A stretch of DNA of 64,000 nt from Lycorma delicatula (lineage: Eukaryota > Arthropoda > Insecta > Hemiptera > Fulgoridae), in assembly GCF_047948215.1 (NCBI RefSeq), contig NC_134460.1, forward strand, positions 12,419,001-12,483,000, given 5' to 3'. The position numbers and the translations under genes are program-made. Positions within the stretch are counted from its first letter, which is position 1; every line of letters begins with the position of its first letter. The notes under the pieces were generated by a model that saw only the letters and a list, made by a program, of their open reading frames with translations, was not told where the DNA came from and searched no databases. Positions 1 through 11,559 of this stretch are shown here, one piece after another.

Positions 1-1087
1 ACTAATTTTTGACGCAGTTCTTGGAAATCCTTACTTTTGCCGGTATAAGGACTGTCCACATTCTGTTGCACCTGTAAGTATTCGTACCCGATGTTTACTG
101 CACCTTGTGAATGTTGTCGCACCTTCTATTTTTCCTATTTATCCACGTTCATATCCTCTGTGGACAATTAACCTTATAAATTTTATGTTTGACCTCACAA
201 AATACAGTAAAAAATCAACACCACCAATTTTCTTTCAGAAAATGTTTCACCATATTCTCTCCAAGGCAAACCCAGATGCTGTGGTATATACAGATGGGTC
301 AAAACAAAACAATACTGTTGGCTACACGTTAGCTGGATCCCTAGCCATGTGGGGATTCCAGGTAATGAACATGCAGATCCTTCACTTCCCATGTTACTGC
401 ATCCGACTTTATTAACTGTGTGAAACTCACTCTTCGTGCAAAGTGGCAAGATGACTTGATGGCTACGGTAGATACCAAACTCGCACCTTAAAGATACTGT
501 GTTGCCATGGGATTCCTCATGCAGGAAAATTCGTCGTGAGGAAGTGGTCTTCTAATGATTGTGGATAGGACATAAGAAAGCTACTTTACGGGTATCCAAT
601 GTCAGCAGTAAATGCACCAGTATGCATGTGATGCAACTGCCACTTGATATATGCCACATTCTTGTGGAATGCATATGTTATGCGGCCTTGCGTCGTAAAT
701 TTAAATTGCCCAGGAATTTTCATCAAATCCTGGGCAGTAATAAAGTTTGAGAATAGGTGTTTTTATTTCTGCAGGGTGCTAATATTTTACATATTTTTTA
801 ATAGTCTTCAATATTTTTTTTTATAGTTGTGTATTTTTGTGTTTTAACATTTAGTTTAAGTTTTTTATTTTGTCTTAATTTTAATATTTTAGTTTGTTTT
901 GATTTTTTAAAATTTCTACTTTGTTTTCATTTTTTGTTATATTTATGTTTCATGTTTTGTTTTCTGGGCATTTTTTTATAATTTTTAATTGTAAATTTCC
1001 TTAACTTAGTTTTTAATACACATACATCATGTTCGAGCGATGATAATGCTGAAATGTTTTTCCCCAGACAAAACCAAAAAAAAAAAT
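1..1087 (+). mobile_element. 3' end of an RNase H-bearing LINE (fossil, cut by the window edge)
   Basis: This is a decayed Jockey/I-group non-LTR retrotransposon in sense orientation. In one frame around 280-310 the RNase H start motif YTDGSK is visible. About 330-390, in another frame, WIPSHVGIPGNEHAD follows, the end of the RNase H domain. The frame change and the missing middle show an internal deletion. Further on a degenerate ILVECICYAALRRKF segment matches the C-terminal tail seen in the copies at 11560-12545 and 51790-52340. The 3' untranslated part ends near 1028-1087 with a gcgatgataatgctgaaatg-like motif and an A-rich tail. A very similar tail motif occurs at 47499-47530. The element is dead and lies in a host intron. 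Confidence 0.7.
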
Positions 1088-1279
1088 TATAGTTAGAAAA
1101 ATTGTTATATTTAATATTGACTGAGTGTCTGCTTTAAATGTTGATTATGTTGAATGTGCTAAGAGAAATAAATAATGTGCTCATAGAAAAAATGAATCAT
1201 GTTGATTATCTATCTATCTTAGTGTTTAAAATATTTTAGATGCGGCAGATATACAACTTTTTAATTTTCATTATTACAG

Positions 1280-1426
1280 GTTGGAGATTCTCTTGATTCA
1301 TGGCAGAGATTCCTGAGCCTGTATCAAGCTGTAATGAATTGGGCACAAGAGAAAAATAATGTTCTTAATGAACAATTACAAATCACAACATTACCAGAAG
1401 CAAAACAAAAATCTCAAGAATATGCT
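1280..1426 (+). CDS. Msp300: Nesprin/Msp300-like exon, spectrin-repeat helix (49 codons)
   Basis: This is an internal coding exon of the giant spectrin-repeat gene. It begins after the acceptor ttattacag and ends at GCT|GTAAGTG, both in phase 0, with no stop over 49 codons. The peptide starts VGDSLDSWQRFLSLYQAVMN and contains the W...W spacing typical of a spectrin helix A. It continues with a charged, glutamine-rich helix ending in QKSQEYA. In known insects Msp300 is a nuclear-envelope and muscle protein that links actin and microtubules to nuclei. I infer that identity from the run of spectrin-like phase-0 exons plus the lysine-rich giant exon at 23370. A different giant spectrin-family protein is the main alternative. 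Confidence 0.8.
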
Positions 1427-1871
1427 GTAAGTGTGTATTTAGCAATTTTTTTTTAAAGATCAGGAAATTATAAAATTATAAATAAAAATACATAGTTATT
1501 ATTATTTTTTTTTATTGTTTTTGGTGAAGGGGCTGTATATATTTTAGTTAATGTTTGATGTATATTCTGTTTTTGCCATTCAGATAATATCTTTCTGATT
1601 TTACATATCAGGCTATATCTTCCTATAAAATTAAAAATGAGTAAAGAAAATAGATGACAGCTATGACTTACTTTTAATCAATTAGTATACCAATAAGTTT
1701 ATTTATAAAAATAATGCAAAAAGTTCTTGAGTTCAGCAACTAAGCAATACCATGTACTAGAACGGAACGCCAGGAAATTCTAACAAATAATTAGAATCTT
1801 TTCTATTAATTATTTTAATATTATTTGTTGATAATATAGTCAAATTACTGTTAATTTTTTTTTTTTTTTAG
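1427..1871 (+). other. Intron, no feature seen
   Basis: AT-rich intron with a polypyrimidine tract of T residues just before the acceptor at 1871. I see no gene or clear repeat family in it. Confidence 0.7.
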
Positions 1872-2030
1872 GCACATGTCAAAAGTTGCAAACAAATGAG
1901 CAAAAATTTAAGTGACATGAGCAAGGATCTTGATGCAATTGGACAGATTACTAGTACTGGAGATTTACCTGAAAAGTTGGAAGAAGCTGAAACAGCCAAG
2001 ACTGATGTTGAAGGACAGTTGTTAGAACGA
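1872..2030 (+). CDS. Msp300: Nesprin/Msp300-like exon, spectrin-repeat helix (53 codons)
   Basis: Internal coding exon bounded by a long T tract plus ag and by the strong donor CGA|GTAAGTTT, phase 0 at both ends. The 53-residue peptide begins AHVKSCKQMSKNLSDMSKDL. It has heptad-like spacing of leucine, methionine and isoleucine, a short GDLPEKLEE turn, and a second helix ending EGQLLER. This fits two helices of a spectrin repeat with their connecting loop. It joins in frame to 1280-1426 and 3082-3294. Identity as Msp300/nesprin-1 is inferred from the gene context. Confidence 0.82.
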
Positions 2031-3081
2031 GTAAGTTTAAACTCCTATAGACTAAATTTTTTTCTCATTTAAGTATATTCTTGTTCTCCTCTTAATAGAA
2101 TTATTAAGTATTGAAATATCTGGGATTCAAATGTCCAATTAGAATTTTTTTTGGTAATTTTTTCTAAGTAAAATCCAGGCAGTGCTCTATGAAAAAACAA
2201 AATATTTTTTGTGGATTTGCTTTTCATACAACTAAATTTAAAGTCACTGCTTAGTAAAATACAAATTTTCTCCAATTATAAAATAAGTAATATTGTAATA
2301 ATAAATAAAAAATTTGTTATGCAATAATTTTTTTAATGAACATCAAGATTAAAAATTTATCTGTTTAATTTATTTATTTAATGTTTAATAATTATTAAGA
2401 AACACTGGATAACAAAGATACACTAACTAAGAAAAAAAAGTTTTTTTGTAAATATTGTTGAAAGTGTGATGAAAGGAATGAGAGAAAAAGTGAAGGTTTC
2501 AACTAATTTACGATTTAAAAATGTAGAGTATCGATTGTTTTGGAGCTTGGCTATGTGCTGAGATCTACCACTCAATAGAATACTCATCATAGCTTCTTTT
2601 TTCTTATTTTTTCTTTTATAGTTTTTTCTTCTTATATACTAACATATGCAAGGTATAATGTACATTTTATACCATATACCTGAAATGTATATTGTTAGTG
2701 CAATGAAGAGTATATAATATAAGCAGGAAATTTGTCATGATGCAAAAGTTAGTTGCACAGTGCACCATTCTAGATGAAATAACTATTTGCAGGTTTTCCA
2801 GTTAAATCTTTTTAAAAAAAATGCTGATTGCATTATTATTTGCTCTATTGCAAATGCATTATTATTCACTCAAAAAAAATTTAACATATTTTTTTGAAAA
2901 GTTTTTTGTTTCCCTTTCTATTATTAATATTTCTGTTTTCAGATTTGCTAGTAAAATGAGATTGAGGTAGGTTAAAATTAGATTAAAATTTGAAGAATAT
3001 TTGTTTAATGTTCACCCATTAATAGAAATAAACCTAGTTATTAATTCCACCTACTAGAAATCATAAATTACTTTTTTTCAG
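2031..3081 (+). other. Intron, no feature seen
   Basis: AT-rich intron of about 1 kb. Short open frames here on both strands look like chance. No recognisable mobile element was seen. Confidence 0.65.
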
Positions 3082-3294
3082 CATGCTCTAATCAATGAAA
3101 CTAGTGAGGAATGGGAACAATGTGAAAAAAAATTAAAGGATGTTCGAGCATGGATTGATAAATCAAAACAAAGCCTGGAATCTGCAGCAAATAAGAAACG
3201 TCCTCTTCGTGATCAGTATGCTCTTAGAGAAAAAATGTTGTCAGATATTGCCATACAACGCACAAAAATATCGATGTCTGTTGAAAAATTACAG
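3082..3294 (+). CDS. Msp300: Nesprin/Msp300-like exon, spectrin-repeat helices A and B (71 codons)
   Basis: Internal exon between the acceptor ctttttttcag and the donor TTACAG|GTAAAA, phase 0 at both ends. The peptide contains EEWEQCEKKLKDVRAWIDKS, the clearest spectrin helix A in the window, with the conserved tryptophan, L-x-x-V-x-x-W-I pattern and following LE pair. After a KKRPLRDQYALREK stretch, the usual position of helix B, it ends SMSVEKLQ. The intron downstream is 6.1 kb and is packed with transposon remains. Confidence 0.87.
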
Positions 3295-4450
3295 GTAAAA
3301 ATTACAGTTTTGTTTGTGTTTTTTTATAAACTAAATGATGATAATGATTCTTAATGAATAATTTTATATTTGACAAAGAGGTTCAACTTGCTATTTTTTA
3401 GTTACTGAATTTATTTTAAAACCAACAAATCTAGATACTTTTTAGATATTATTTTGAGATTATTAAATTGTACATAAAGTGAACAATATTTATTACGCAA
3501 ATTATTTATTTTTTTGTTGTGTTTTGAAAAGAGAGCATAGTTGCGTAAGAACATACTTACTTTGATTTTCATAATTTTGACTTCTTTCAATATAGATTTT
3601 TGTTATTGAATTCCACAAAGTAAACTTTTGATTGAACATTTTTGTGGTGTTTTTAGATTTTCTTGTTATAGATATCTCATATTAGCAGGTAATGCTGTGC
3701 AATACTTTCTTTATTTCTAAAGAAAATAGAGGAGCAATTTTCACTGCTGCATAACATTCGACATGTAAACTGTTACATGATGTTTCTTAAGGTCTATGTA
3801 ACATTGCATTGCATCAGTAATTTAAACTAGCATAACACTACTGGCTGTATTATAGGTGATGGGGCCAAAACTAACTAAATTTCTAATATCTATAAGGCTT
3901 TTGCTATTACAGTAAATTTTCAGTGTTTTTGTTGGAGATATTTGCAGTCCTAAATTACATGTAATGAATTATACTGAATGGATATATTTTGCCATTTAAT
4001 TACTTTTAAAAACGTAATTATTTTTTAATAGTGTATTTTTTTTTTTTTACTAGTTTTTTGATATTACTTCTGTAAAGGATTGTTTTATTATTCTGTATAT
4101 GGATACCCTTTACTCTTTTTGGTGTTTCAATTGGTTGAATGTTGTAGTTTAAAATTATTTGCTTCTATTTTATGTCTCAGCTTTTCTAAAAAAAAAAAAT
4201 TCTATTTTCTACAGTTAGCATTATTTGAAGTTTGACGTTTTGTTACACTGTTTCTAATGCAGAACAATAGACCTTTGATTGTTTGCCTTTTAAATAAATT
4301 GGAAATTCTTGCTCTTCTTCAATACCTAGAGTTCAGGGTGGATCGTAGACTGTCATTTTGCTGCTAACATGCCCAAACCGTTTCTTGCACTCTTTTCCCT
4401 GCTTTTGAGTTTGTTAAGAGCCCTTACACATAAATTTTTCTGTTATGTGG
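3295..4450 (+). other. Intron, mostly featureless
   Basis: AT-rich intron start. Sequence around 4320-4440 is slightly GC-richer and may be the decayed upstream part of the LINE tail that follows, but I could not align it confidently. Confidence 0.55.
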
Positions 4451-4838
4451 CATTGTGTTGAAAATTTAAATTAGGGGCTAACACCCAAAATATTTTTGGG
4501 GACAATATGATGATGTTATCGAATGCCTTGTTATTTGGTAAGGCTGTGCATCTATATTCAAATATTTGATTTTTTGCAAGGTGGTCATTTTGTTGTTTTA
4601 AGTTAGATTTTAATATTGTATTTCATTGTGATTTTATTTTACCTTTAGCATATGCTATAGGCACTTGCTGTTCTGTATGAGGAATATTTTTTCATTATGA
4701 CATTGCACATTTTAATTATCTTTCTTTCTTATTACTGTTGTTTAATTTTTAAGTTTGGTGTTAAGTTAAATTGTTTGCTCTAGGAATATTGTATTCAGGC
4801 ACTAATAAACAACACTGTGTTGCGCCCAGGAAAAAATG
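4451..4838 (+). mobile_element. 3' untranslated end of the RNase H LINE family
   Basis: This stretch aligns by eye with 12255-12545 and 52165-52290. Shared blocks include gaaaatttaaattaggggct, a gggacaatatgatgatgtta block, an aaggctgtgcatctatattc block, and a terminal gcgcccaggaaaaaatgtaa. It is therefore a 5'-truncated copy of the same LINE family, kept only as the tail region. No coding part remains. Confidence 0.6.
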
Positions 4839-5139
4839 TAACTTTTCACATGAAATTCCCCTTTGTCTTGCCTATTGTCCTTCTAAGAAATCTGTTTTGT
4901 GTAATTTGTAGTTTATTTTCATCCCATACTTTTAAAACTATTAACGCTACTCCATACATCAGAATTAAAGTATACCTTATAAGTTACTTGAGAGTTTTTG
5001 TATTCCACACAGCCTTATACTCTTTGAAATTAGTATAGTAAAATCAGTTAAATAGACAACATGCATAATTGCTTTACTTAAAATTATTTTTATTTCATTT
5101 TAATGTGAATTTTTTTAAATTTTAATTTGATTTTATGCC

Positions 5140-5485
5140 TTGACGTCATGTTTTACATATGTAAAAAAATTACAATTTAATTTTTAATGTTAATTTGAAT
5201 TAATTTTTCATATTTTTAAATTTTGTTTTGAATTTTTAATTTAACTGAATAAAAGTTTAAATTCTTATAATAAAAAGATTAAAGGTTTTAAATTTGAAAT
5301 AAAATAAATAAATGCATGATATGTTATATTTTATGAAGTTTGTAATGTAATTTGAGATGAATATGTAATGCACCTGATGATGCAAGTAAAATCGCAAAAG
5401 CGCTCCTGCATATGTAGTGGAATAAGGTAGGTCATCAAACTTTATTTTTTCTGTACTTTGGTTGATCCAATAAAATAAATATATT
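5140..5485 (+). mobile_element. Single right arm of a hammerhead-like inverted-repeat element
   Basis: The order of blocks matches the right arm of the complete palindrome at 59472-60205: an AT-rich part, a CTGATGATG hairpin motif at 5374, about 70 bases, then ctgtactttggttgatcc at 5451. The expected left arm is not found upstream, so this is a truncated copy. It lies in the intron between exons 3082 and 9437. Confidence 0.5.
5368..5411 (+). ncRNA. Hammerhead-ribozyme-like motif, copy A
   Basis: Core CTGATGA (5374-5380) is followed by a short GC/GC-closed hairpin, then AAAA (canonical GAAA with G changed to A), the palindromic block A-GCGC-T, and the would-be cleavage base C at 5405. Bases 5368-5372 (ATGCA) pair with 5407-5411 (TGCAT) to make stem I. 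One extra T sits between CTGATGA and stem II, unlike a canonical hammerhead. The G-to-A change at the catalytic position suggests this copy is inactive. Confidence 0.45.
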
Positions 5486-5538
5486 TGTATGTAGTACAGA
5501 GGAGTATGATTCTTATAAGAATTGATTTAAAAAAAAAA

Positions 5539-8345
5539 TATATTTATATATAAAATAGATTCAACTTGATCCACCCTATTTTTTTTTTTTTTTTTGTCTT
5601 CAGTCACTTGACTGGCTAGTCATTTCATTTCTGTACACCCCCTACAAACCTACATCCCTAACAATTTGTTTTACATATTCTAAATGTTGCCTGCCTGCAC
5701 AATTTTTTCCTTTTTCCTAACCCTCTAATATTAAAGCAACTATTCCAGGATGCCTTAATATGTGGCCTATATATAAGTCTGTCTCCTTTTAACTACATTT
5801 CTCCAAATGCTTCTTTTTTCATCGATTTGCCACAACACCTCTTCATTTGTAACTCTATCCACCCATCTGATTTTTAACATTCTTCTATAGCACCACATTT
5901 CCAAAGCTGCTAATCTTTTCTTCTCAGGTACTCAGATTGTCCAAGTTTCACTTCCATAACAAAGTGAAGCTCCAAACATATAGTTTCAAAAATCTTTTCC
6001 TGGAATTTAAATTAATTTTTGATGTAAACAAATTATATTTCTGACTGAAAGCTCGTTTCGCCTGTGCTATTTGGCACTTTATATCGCTCCTGATTCGTCC
6101 ATCTTTAGTAATTCTACTTCCGAAATTTAAAGTGTAAAATTTTTTTAATTCTTCTACCTCCATAACCTTTTTTCATCCTACTTTCACATTCAGTGGTCCA
6201 TCTTCATTATTTCTACTACATTTCATTACCTTCATTTTGTTCTTGTTTATTTTCATGTGGTAGTTCTTGCATCGGACTTCATCCATGCCGTTCATTGTTT
6301 CTTCTAAATCCTGTTTACTCTAAGCTAGAATTACTATATCATCAGCAAATCATAGCATCATAATCTTTTCACCTTGTACTGTTACTCCGGATCTAAATTG
6401 CTCTTTAACATCATTAATTGCTAGTTTTATGTAAAGATTAAAGAGTAACGGGAATAGGGAACATCCTTGTCGAACTCCCTTTCTTATTATGGCTTCTTTC
6501 TTATGTTCTTAAATTATTACTCTTGCTGTTTGGTTCTTGTAAATGTTAGCAATCGTTCTTCTATCTGTATTTGAACCCTAATTTTTTTAAATTCTGAACA
6601 TTTTATTTATTCCAGTCTAAGTTATCGAATGCCTTTTCTAGGTCTATAAATGCCAAGTATGTTGGTTTGTTTTTCTTTAATCTTTGAGGCCTAAAATTCC
6701 TTCCCTTATCCCTATACTTTTTCTGAAACCAAATTGGTCTTCTCCTAACACTTCTTCCACTCTCCTCTCAATTCTTTTGTACAGAATTCTAGTTAAGATT
6801 TTTGATGCATGGCTAGTTAAGCTAATTGTTCTGCATTCTTCACATTTATCTGCTCCTGCTTTCTTTGGTATCACGACTATAACACCTTTTTTGAATTCTG
6901 ACAGAACTTCCCCTTTATCAAAAATATTACACACTAGTTTGTATAATCTATCAATCGCTTCCTCACCTGCACTGAGCAGTAATTCTACAGGTATTCCATC
7001 TATTCCAGGAGCCATTCTGTCATTCAAATCTTTTAATGATTTCTTAAATTCAGATCTCAGTATTGGTTCTCCTCTTTCATCCTCTTCGACTTCCTCTTCT
7101 TCCTCTGTAACACCATTTTCTAATTCATTTTCTCTATATAACTCTTCATATACTCCACCCACCTATCGACTTTGCCTTTTGTGTTATAAATTGGTGCACC
7201 ATCTTTGTTTAACACATTATTAGATTTTAATTTATGTACCCCAAATTTTTCCTTAACTTTCCTGTATGCTCCATCTATTTTACCAATGTTCATTTGTCTT
7301 TCCACTTCTTTACACTTTTCTTTAATCCACTCTTCTTTCGCTAGTTTGCACTTCCTGTTTATAGTATTTCTTAATTGTCTATAGTTCCTTTTACTTTCTT
7401 CATCACTAGCATTCTTATATTTTCTACGTTCATCCATCAGCTGCAATATATCGTCTGAAATCCAAGGTTTTCTACCAGTTCTCTTTGTTCCACCTAAGTT
7501 CGCTTCTTCTGATTTAAATATTTCCTTTTTAACATTCTCCCATTCTCCTTCTACATTTTCTACTTTTATCTTTTTTACTCAGACTTCTTGCAATGTCCTC
7601 CTCAAAAACCTTCTTTACTACTTCTTCTTCAAGCTTCTCTAAATTCCACTAATTCATCTGACACCTTTTCTTCAGGATTTTAAACTCCAATCTACATTTC
7701 ATTTATCACTAAATTATGGTCGCTATCAATATCTGCTCCAGGGTAAGTTTTGCAGTCGACGAGTTGATTTCTAAATCTTTGCTTAACTGTGATATAATTT
7801 ATCCTGATACCTTGCAATGTACCTGGCTTTTTCTAAAAGTATTTTTTTTTGTCATGCAAAACTCGTAAGTCATCCCCTCTTTTATTCCTTTTGCCCAGCC
7901 TGTATTCACCCACTATATTTCTTACCTTGCATTCCAATCTCCATCTATTATTAAATTTTCATCTCCTTTTATGTGTTTAATTGCTTTGTCAATTTATTCA
8001 TATACACATTCTATCATCATCATCATCATGGGCGCTTGTAGGCATATAGACGTTAACAATCGTCGGTTTAGGTTTCAATTTCATCCTTATTACAATGATT
8101 CTATCACTATGCATTTTGAAATACTTTACTCTTTTCCCTATCTTCTTGTTCATAATGAAACCTACTCCTCCCTGCCCATTATTTGAAGCTGAGTTAATTA
8201 TTCTAAAATCACCTGACCAAAAGTCGTTTTCCTCTTCCCACCAAACCTCTCGCTAATTCCTACTACATCTTCATGGCATATACTTTTATTTTATTCATTT
8301 CTCTACTTGGGTGGATCAAGTTGAATATATTTTATATATACAATA
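5539..8345. mobile_element. Inverted-repeat element split by an RTE LINE
   Basis: Left arm 5539-5576 includes attcaacttgatccaccc. The right arm near 8300-8345 contains its complement, gggtggatcaagttgaat, followed by an ATAT-rich matching stretch. The same arm sequence ends the palindrome at 59472-60205. The inside is filled by the antisense RTE copy 5579-8275, which appears to have inserted into and displaced the element's centre. Confidence 0.55.
5579..8275 (-). mobile_element. Old RTE-type LINE copy (5'-truncated, decayed)
   Basis: Antisense non-LTR retrotransposon of the RTE clade, about 2.7 kb. Its poly(A) tail reads as the T run at 5579-5595 on the plus strand. Reading leftwards from 8275 it has part of an APE-type endonuclease, a linker, the reverse transcriptase and a C-terminal region with LNSRKRFLKLYVWS near 5980. 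Readable pieces include VHKLKSNNVLNKDGAPIYNT (about 7200), MAPGIDGIPVELLL (about 7000) and GADKCEECRTISLTSHASKI (about 6820). Many stops and frameshifts break it. It matches the younger copy at 42830-46109 along nearly its whole length. Homology stops at 8275, so the 5' UTR and the endonuclease start are missing. Confidence 0.85.
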
Positions 8346-9436
8346 ATAATTAGTACAGAAGTGAAATAGGTCTTTTTAAAAGATCAACTTTAGAAAAATA
8401 TATATATTTTAAATGAAATTTAAACCACCAGAATGAAGTAAATAGATATAAGTTAATCTTCAGTTTGTATTTAATTTTATATTTACATTAAAAAAAATTG
8501 TTTTTATAATTTGTAAATTTTGGGTTTGGTGAAAATATTACTGTTATAAATTTTTAAGTTATTGTAGACAAATAAGCAAATTTTGCAATCTTGCAATTTA
8601 TGTTATGAACAAGGAGATATTTTTTGTGATCAATATCGAAAAATATGGCCTTGTCAACTTTTAAAAAGTTGATTTAAATTACTTAAATTAAGTTGAATCT
8701 TATTACTATTTTAGTTTTCATCTTAGTTTTAACTTTCTTTTATTAATATTTTAATATCTGATAAGAGGCTTTTGTCAAGTTTTGACACGAGCAGTGGTAT
8801 CGTGAAAGTGTTTTGCGCTTGAAAACAAAGCATAAAAAAACATCTTTTCTGGACTTTTGTTTACAAATCATTTTATTTTCCATCTTTTTAAATTGTTTTT
8901 CTTGTGAATTACATGTCTGCCCGATGTTCTCAAAGGCAAAGGGACTAAATAAAGAAAAAAAATAATGGTTCCTTAGTCCAAACAGCCTAACTATTTTTAT
9001 TAGCACTTGATAGCTAAACTTTGAGTAAGAAGATAGATGAACATGTCACTGTTTTGTGGGCCCATAAAAATAAACAATTAAATCCTTTACTTTAACATAA
9101 AAAAACTATATATAGATCACTTCAATGTAAGAAAATTATAAGTATAAAATCAAAAACTGTGATAAATGAAGAGTAAGTGAAGAAAGATGGAAAATTAGAG
9201 CTAATAAAAATTAAAATAAGGAATCCAGATAGAATGCTGAATAAAATCCTGGAATTTGAATGCTCTGAGTGGAAAATAAGTATTTTATATTAGAGCATTG
9301 TATTAAAAGTTAAAAAATTAAGTTTTTTAATTGTAAATTACATTGAAATTTCTTTTGACAGTCACTTTTAATGTGATATTTTTTTTATAAACATTATTAA
9401 ACTACCAAAGTTACAAAAACAATTTTTCTCATGTAG
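8346..9436 (+). other. Intron, no clear feature
   Basis: AT-rich. A short minus-strand open frame at 8743-9006 shows no recognisable motif and I do not call it a gene. Confidence 0.6.
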
Positions 9437-9586
9437 GTTCATTTTAAATCTGGTATTGGAGGTGATGTTAAAGTTAAAGAGAATGCAGACGAATTAGTCA
9501 AAGAATTGAATTCATTAGATGAACTGGTAAAGGAGCAGTGTACCGCATTGGATGCCACACTCGCACAAATCGATAAGTATCAGCAG
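9437..9586 (+). CDS. Msp300: Nesprin/Msp300-like exon, spectrin helix (50 codons)
   Basis: Internal exon between the acceptor catgtag and the donor CAGCAG|GTATTG, phase 0 at both ends. The 50 residues begin VHFKSGIGGDVKVKENADEL and end QIDKYQQ. They form a single long amphipathic helix with leucines at heptad spacing, as expected of helix C. It continues the repeat begun in 3082-3294. GC content rises sharply relative to the flanking intron, another sign that it is coding. Confidence 0.83.
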
Positions 9587-10264
9587 GTATTGTTTAACAT
9601 AAATATAGTTTACTTTTTTCTATTTAAAAGTTATAATATCATTTTCATTGTATAGTAATAGTTTTCATAAAAGGTAGGTGAAAAAGTAAAATTTTATTGA
9701 ACAGATGATAATAATTTATGGTCATTTACCCATATTAAAAAAAAATCTATTATTCAAAGACTTCATATCACAAATATTACTGACTGAGATGAGGTCAATA
9801 TATATGCTATTATCAAATGAGATCTCTCTCAACATCATCAAGTGTTAATACATTCTAGCTGCCATTCCATAAATTATTTTAGCTAAATTATACTGCATTA
9901 TTTTCCTTCCTGTCAGAATCTGTATTATTCCAAATTAAACAGTATTTCTTACCATTTTAAATTTTCTTTGCTTGTTCTTTATATTATAATTAAGTTTCAT
10001 TTAAATGGAATTGTTATAAAGATGCCTTTAAATATACTCATATTTTTCAAAGCCACTAGTGACATTGAAGCACTAGAATATTCAAGAAGAACCATAGCCT
10101 TTCACTAGTTCTCTTTAATTTACCTACCTGTGGTTTTATTCAACATTACCATTTGCTCTATGAAAAGAATTATTTTTTAAGTATAAAATTAAGATTTTTC
10201 AATGAAGATTTATTAATATTGTGAAGTGACCTTACCCAGCCTAGCATATAAACTGAACATAGTT
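9587..10264 (+). other. Intron, no feature seen
   Basis: AT-rich intron start, no recognisable repeat or gene. Confidence 0.6.
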
Positions 10265-11260
10265 CATTGCCTCATTCCTTAACCTTGTTCACTGACAATA
10301 GCCATGTCTTTAGCCCCAAATGCCAAAAATTTTCAGATGCACCTTTAGTTCATCCTCGATACCCAATCTTAGGTCTCCCTTGTGGTCATGTTTTCTTGGT
10401 CCTTTTTGTCTGCTTTTTTTTACTATTCTCACCTCTCTCCTCCTCCTCAAGACATAACAAATCATTTTATTCTTCCACTCATTATTATTATCTATTACTT
10501 ATCTTTTTGAACAGTTGTTGAAACTTTATCTTCCTAGTCCAGCTTAAAAAGTTTTCTCAAATACTTATTCACAAAAAATGGAAAGCTTGTTTAAAAAATT
10601 TCCTCAAATACTCATTCACAAAAAATGAAAGCTTGTTTAACAGTTTCTTACTTGAAGTCCATTTTTAAAACTGTTGAAATAATTATTATTCCAACAATTA
10701 ACCCAAGATGTTTACAATAAGCTAATTTTTCCATAACAAATAACTCTGCTGCGAGTCATCACCTATTCTACCCTTTAATAAATTTTGTTTTTATTTATTG
10801 GTTTTCAGCTGTATTTTCTTTCCATGCCTTTTATATTAAACTTTAACTTCTCTTTTTTCTTCCTCATTCTCTAAATAATCAATAAAAGCAAGAAATTTAA
10901 CGTCCATACAAACATTTATTGCCGACTCCTTTTAATTCTTTCTAAAACTGGATTATATAGGCGAAGCAAGATAAAATCTACCTGCCTTATTCCTATCTCA
11001 ACAGGACCCTCTAATAAAACAACAGGACCCTCTTCCTGCTGCCCTAACCGTACATCTTGATTTCAACATTAAATACACGTTTTACTGTTTTAATTTCATG
11101 CGAGTTTCTTTCCTCTGCTATTGCCTCCCACAACATCTCTATTAGGGTGCCATGTGTTTTCTTGTAAGGTATAAAGCTAAAAAGTGTACTTTCTTTTTGT
11201 TTCCAGATTTTCTCTAAAACTTTGCTCAGAACAAAACTTGCTTAAACAAGATCATTACTA
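10265..11260 (-). mobile_element. Antisense LINE reverse-transcriptase relic (3' half)
   Basis: On the minus strand, broken frames near 10900-11030 contain segments resembling GxRQxDxxxxxLYNPVLERI, the part of a LINE reverse transcriptase just after the catalytic region. Upstream pieces at 11100-11200 resemble the preceding finger region. The 10320-10400 block, read in reverse, resembles the C-terminal RKxGRPRL-type end of RTE-like ORF2. All frames are destroyed. I believe 12590-13100 is the 5' continuation, separated by the sense LINE at 11560-12545. Confidence 0.45.
10545..10642. repeat. Two-copy tandem duplication, about 50 bp
   Basis: Two adjacent copies contain ctcaaatac followed by attcacaaaaaatg, then gaaagcttgttta. 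They differ by a few substitutions and one indel. The duplication lies inside the antisense LINE relic. Confidence 0.7.
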
Positions 11261-11559
11261 GAAAGATATACATTTTTCATGCTGTTAAGACTTACAGTCA
11301 TTCAGTGTTCATCATTTTATTCAAACATTTTGTTTTAAGATCTTATTAGTACTATGTAATAAGAATATACTCCTGTTATTTTCACACTTAACATTCTCTC
11401 ATTTTTTGTAAAGTGGAGTCTTTTCTTATCTCTAAATATACAATTACCTCCAGTTCTTATTGTTAATGTTACCACCCTTGGTAGCCTTCTCTTGTAAATT
11501 ATTGCTTTAGTCTTTGTTGATACCATAAAAAATACACAAATCCAGCTATCTTACAAGAA

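Noticed and set aside
4817..5038. Plus-strand 73-codon frame as a host exon
   Set aside because: Lacks spectrin-like sequence and overlaps the LINE tail; no suitable splice borders.
6684..7223. Plus-strand open frame of 179 codons
   Set aside because: It is the antisense shadow of the RTE coding region and has a serine/threonine-rich low-complexity product.
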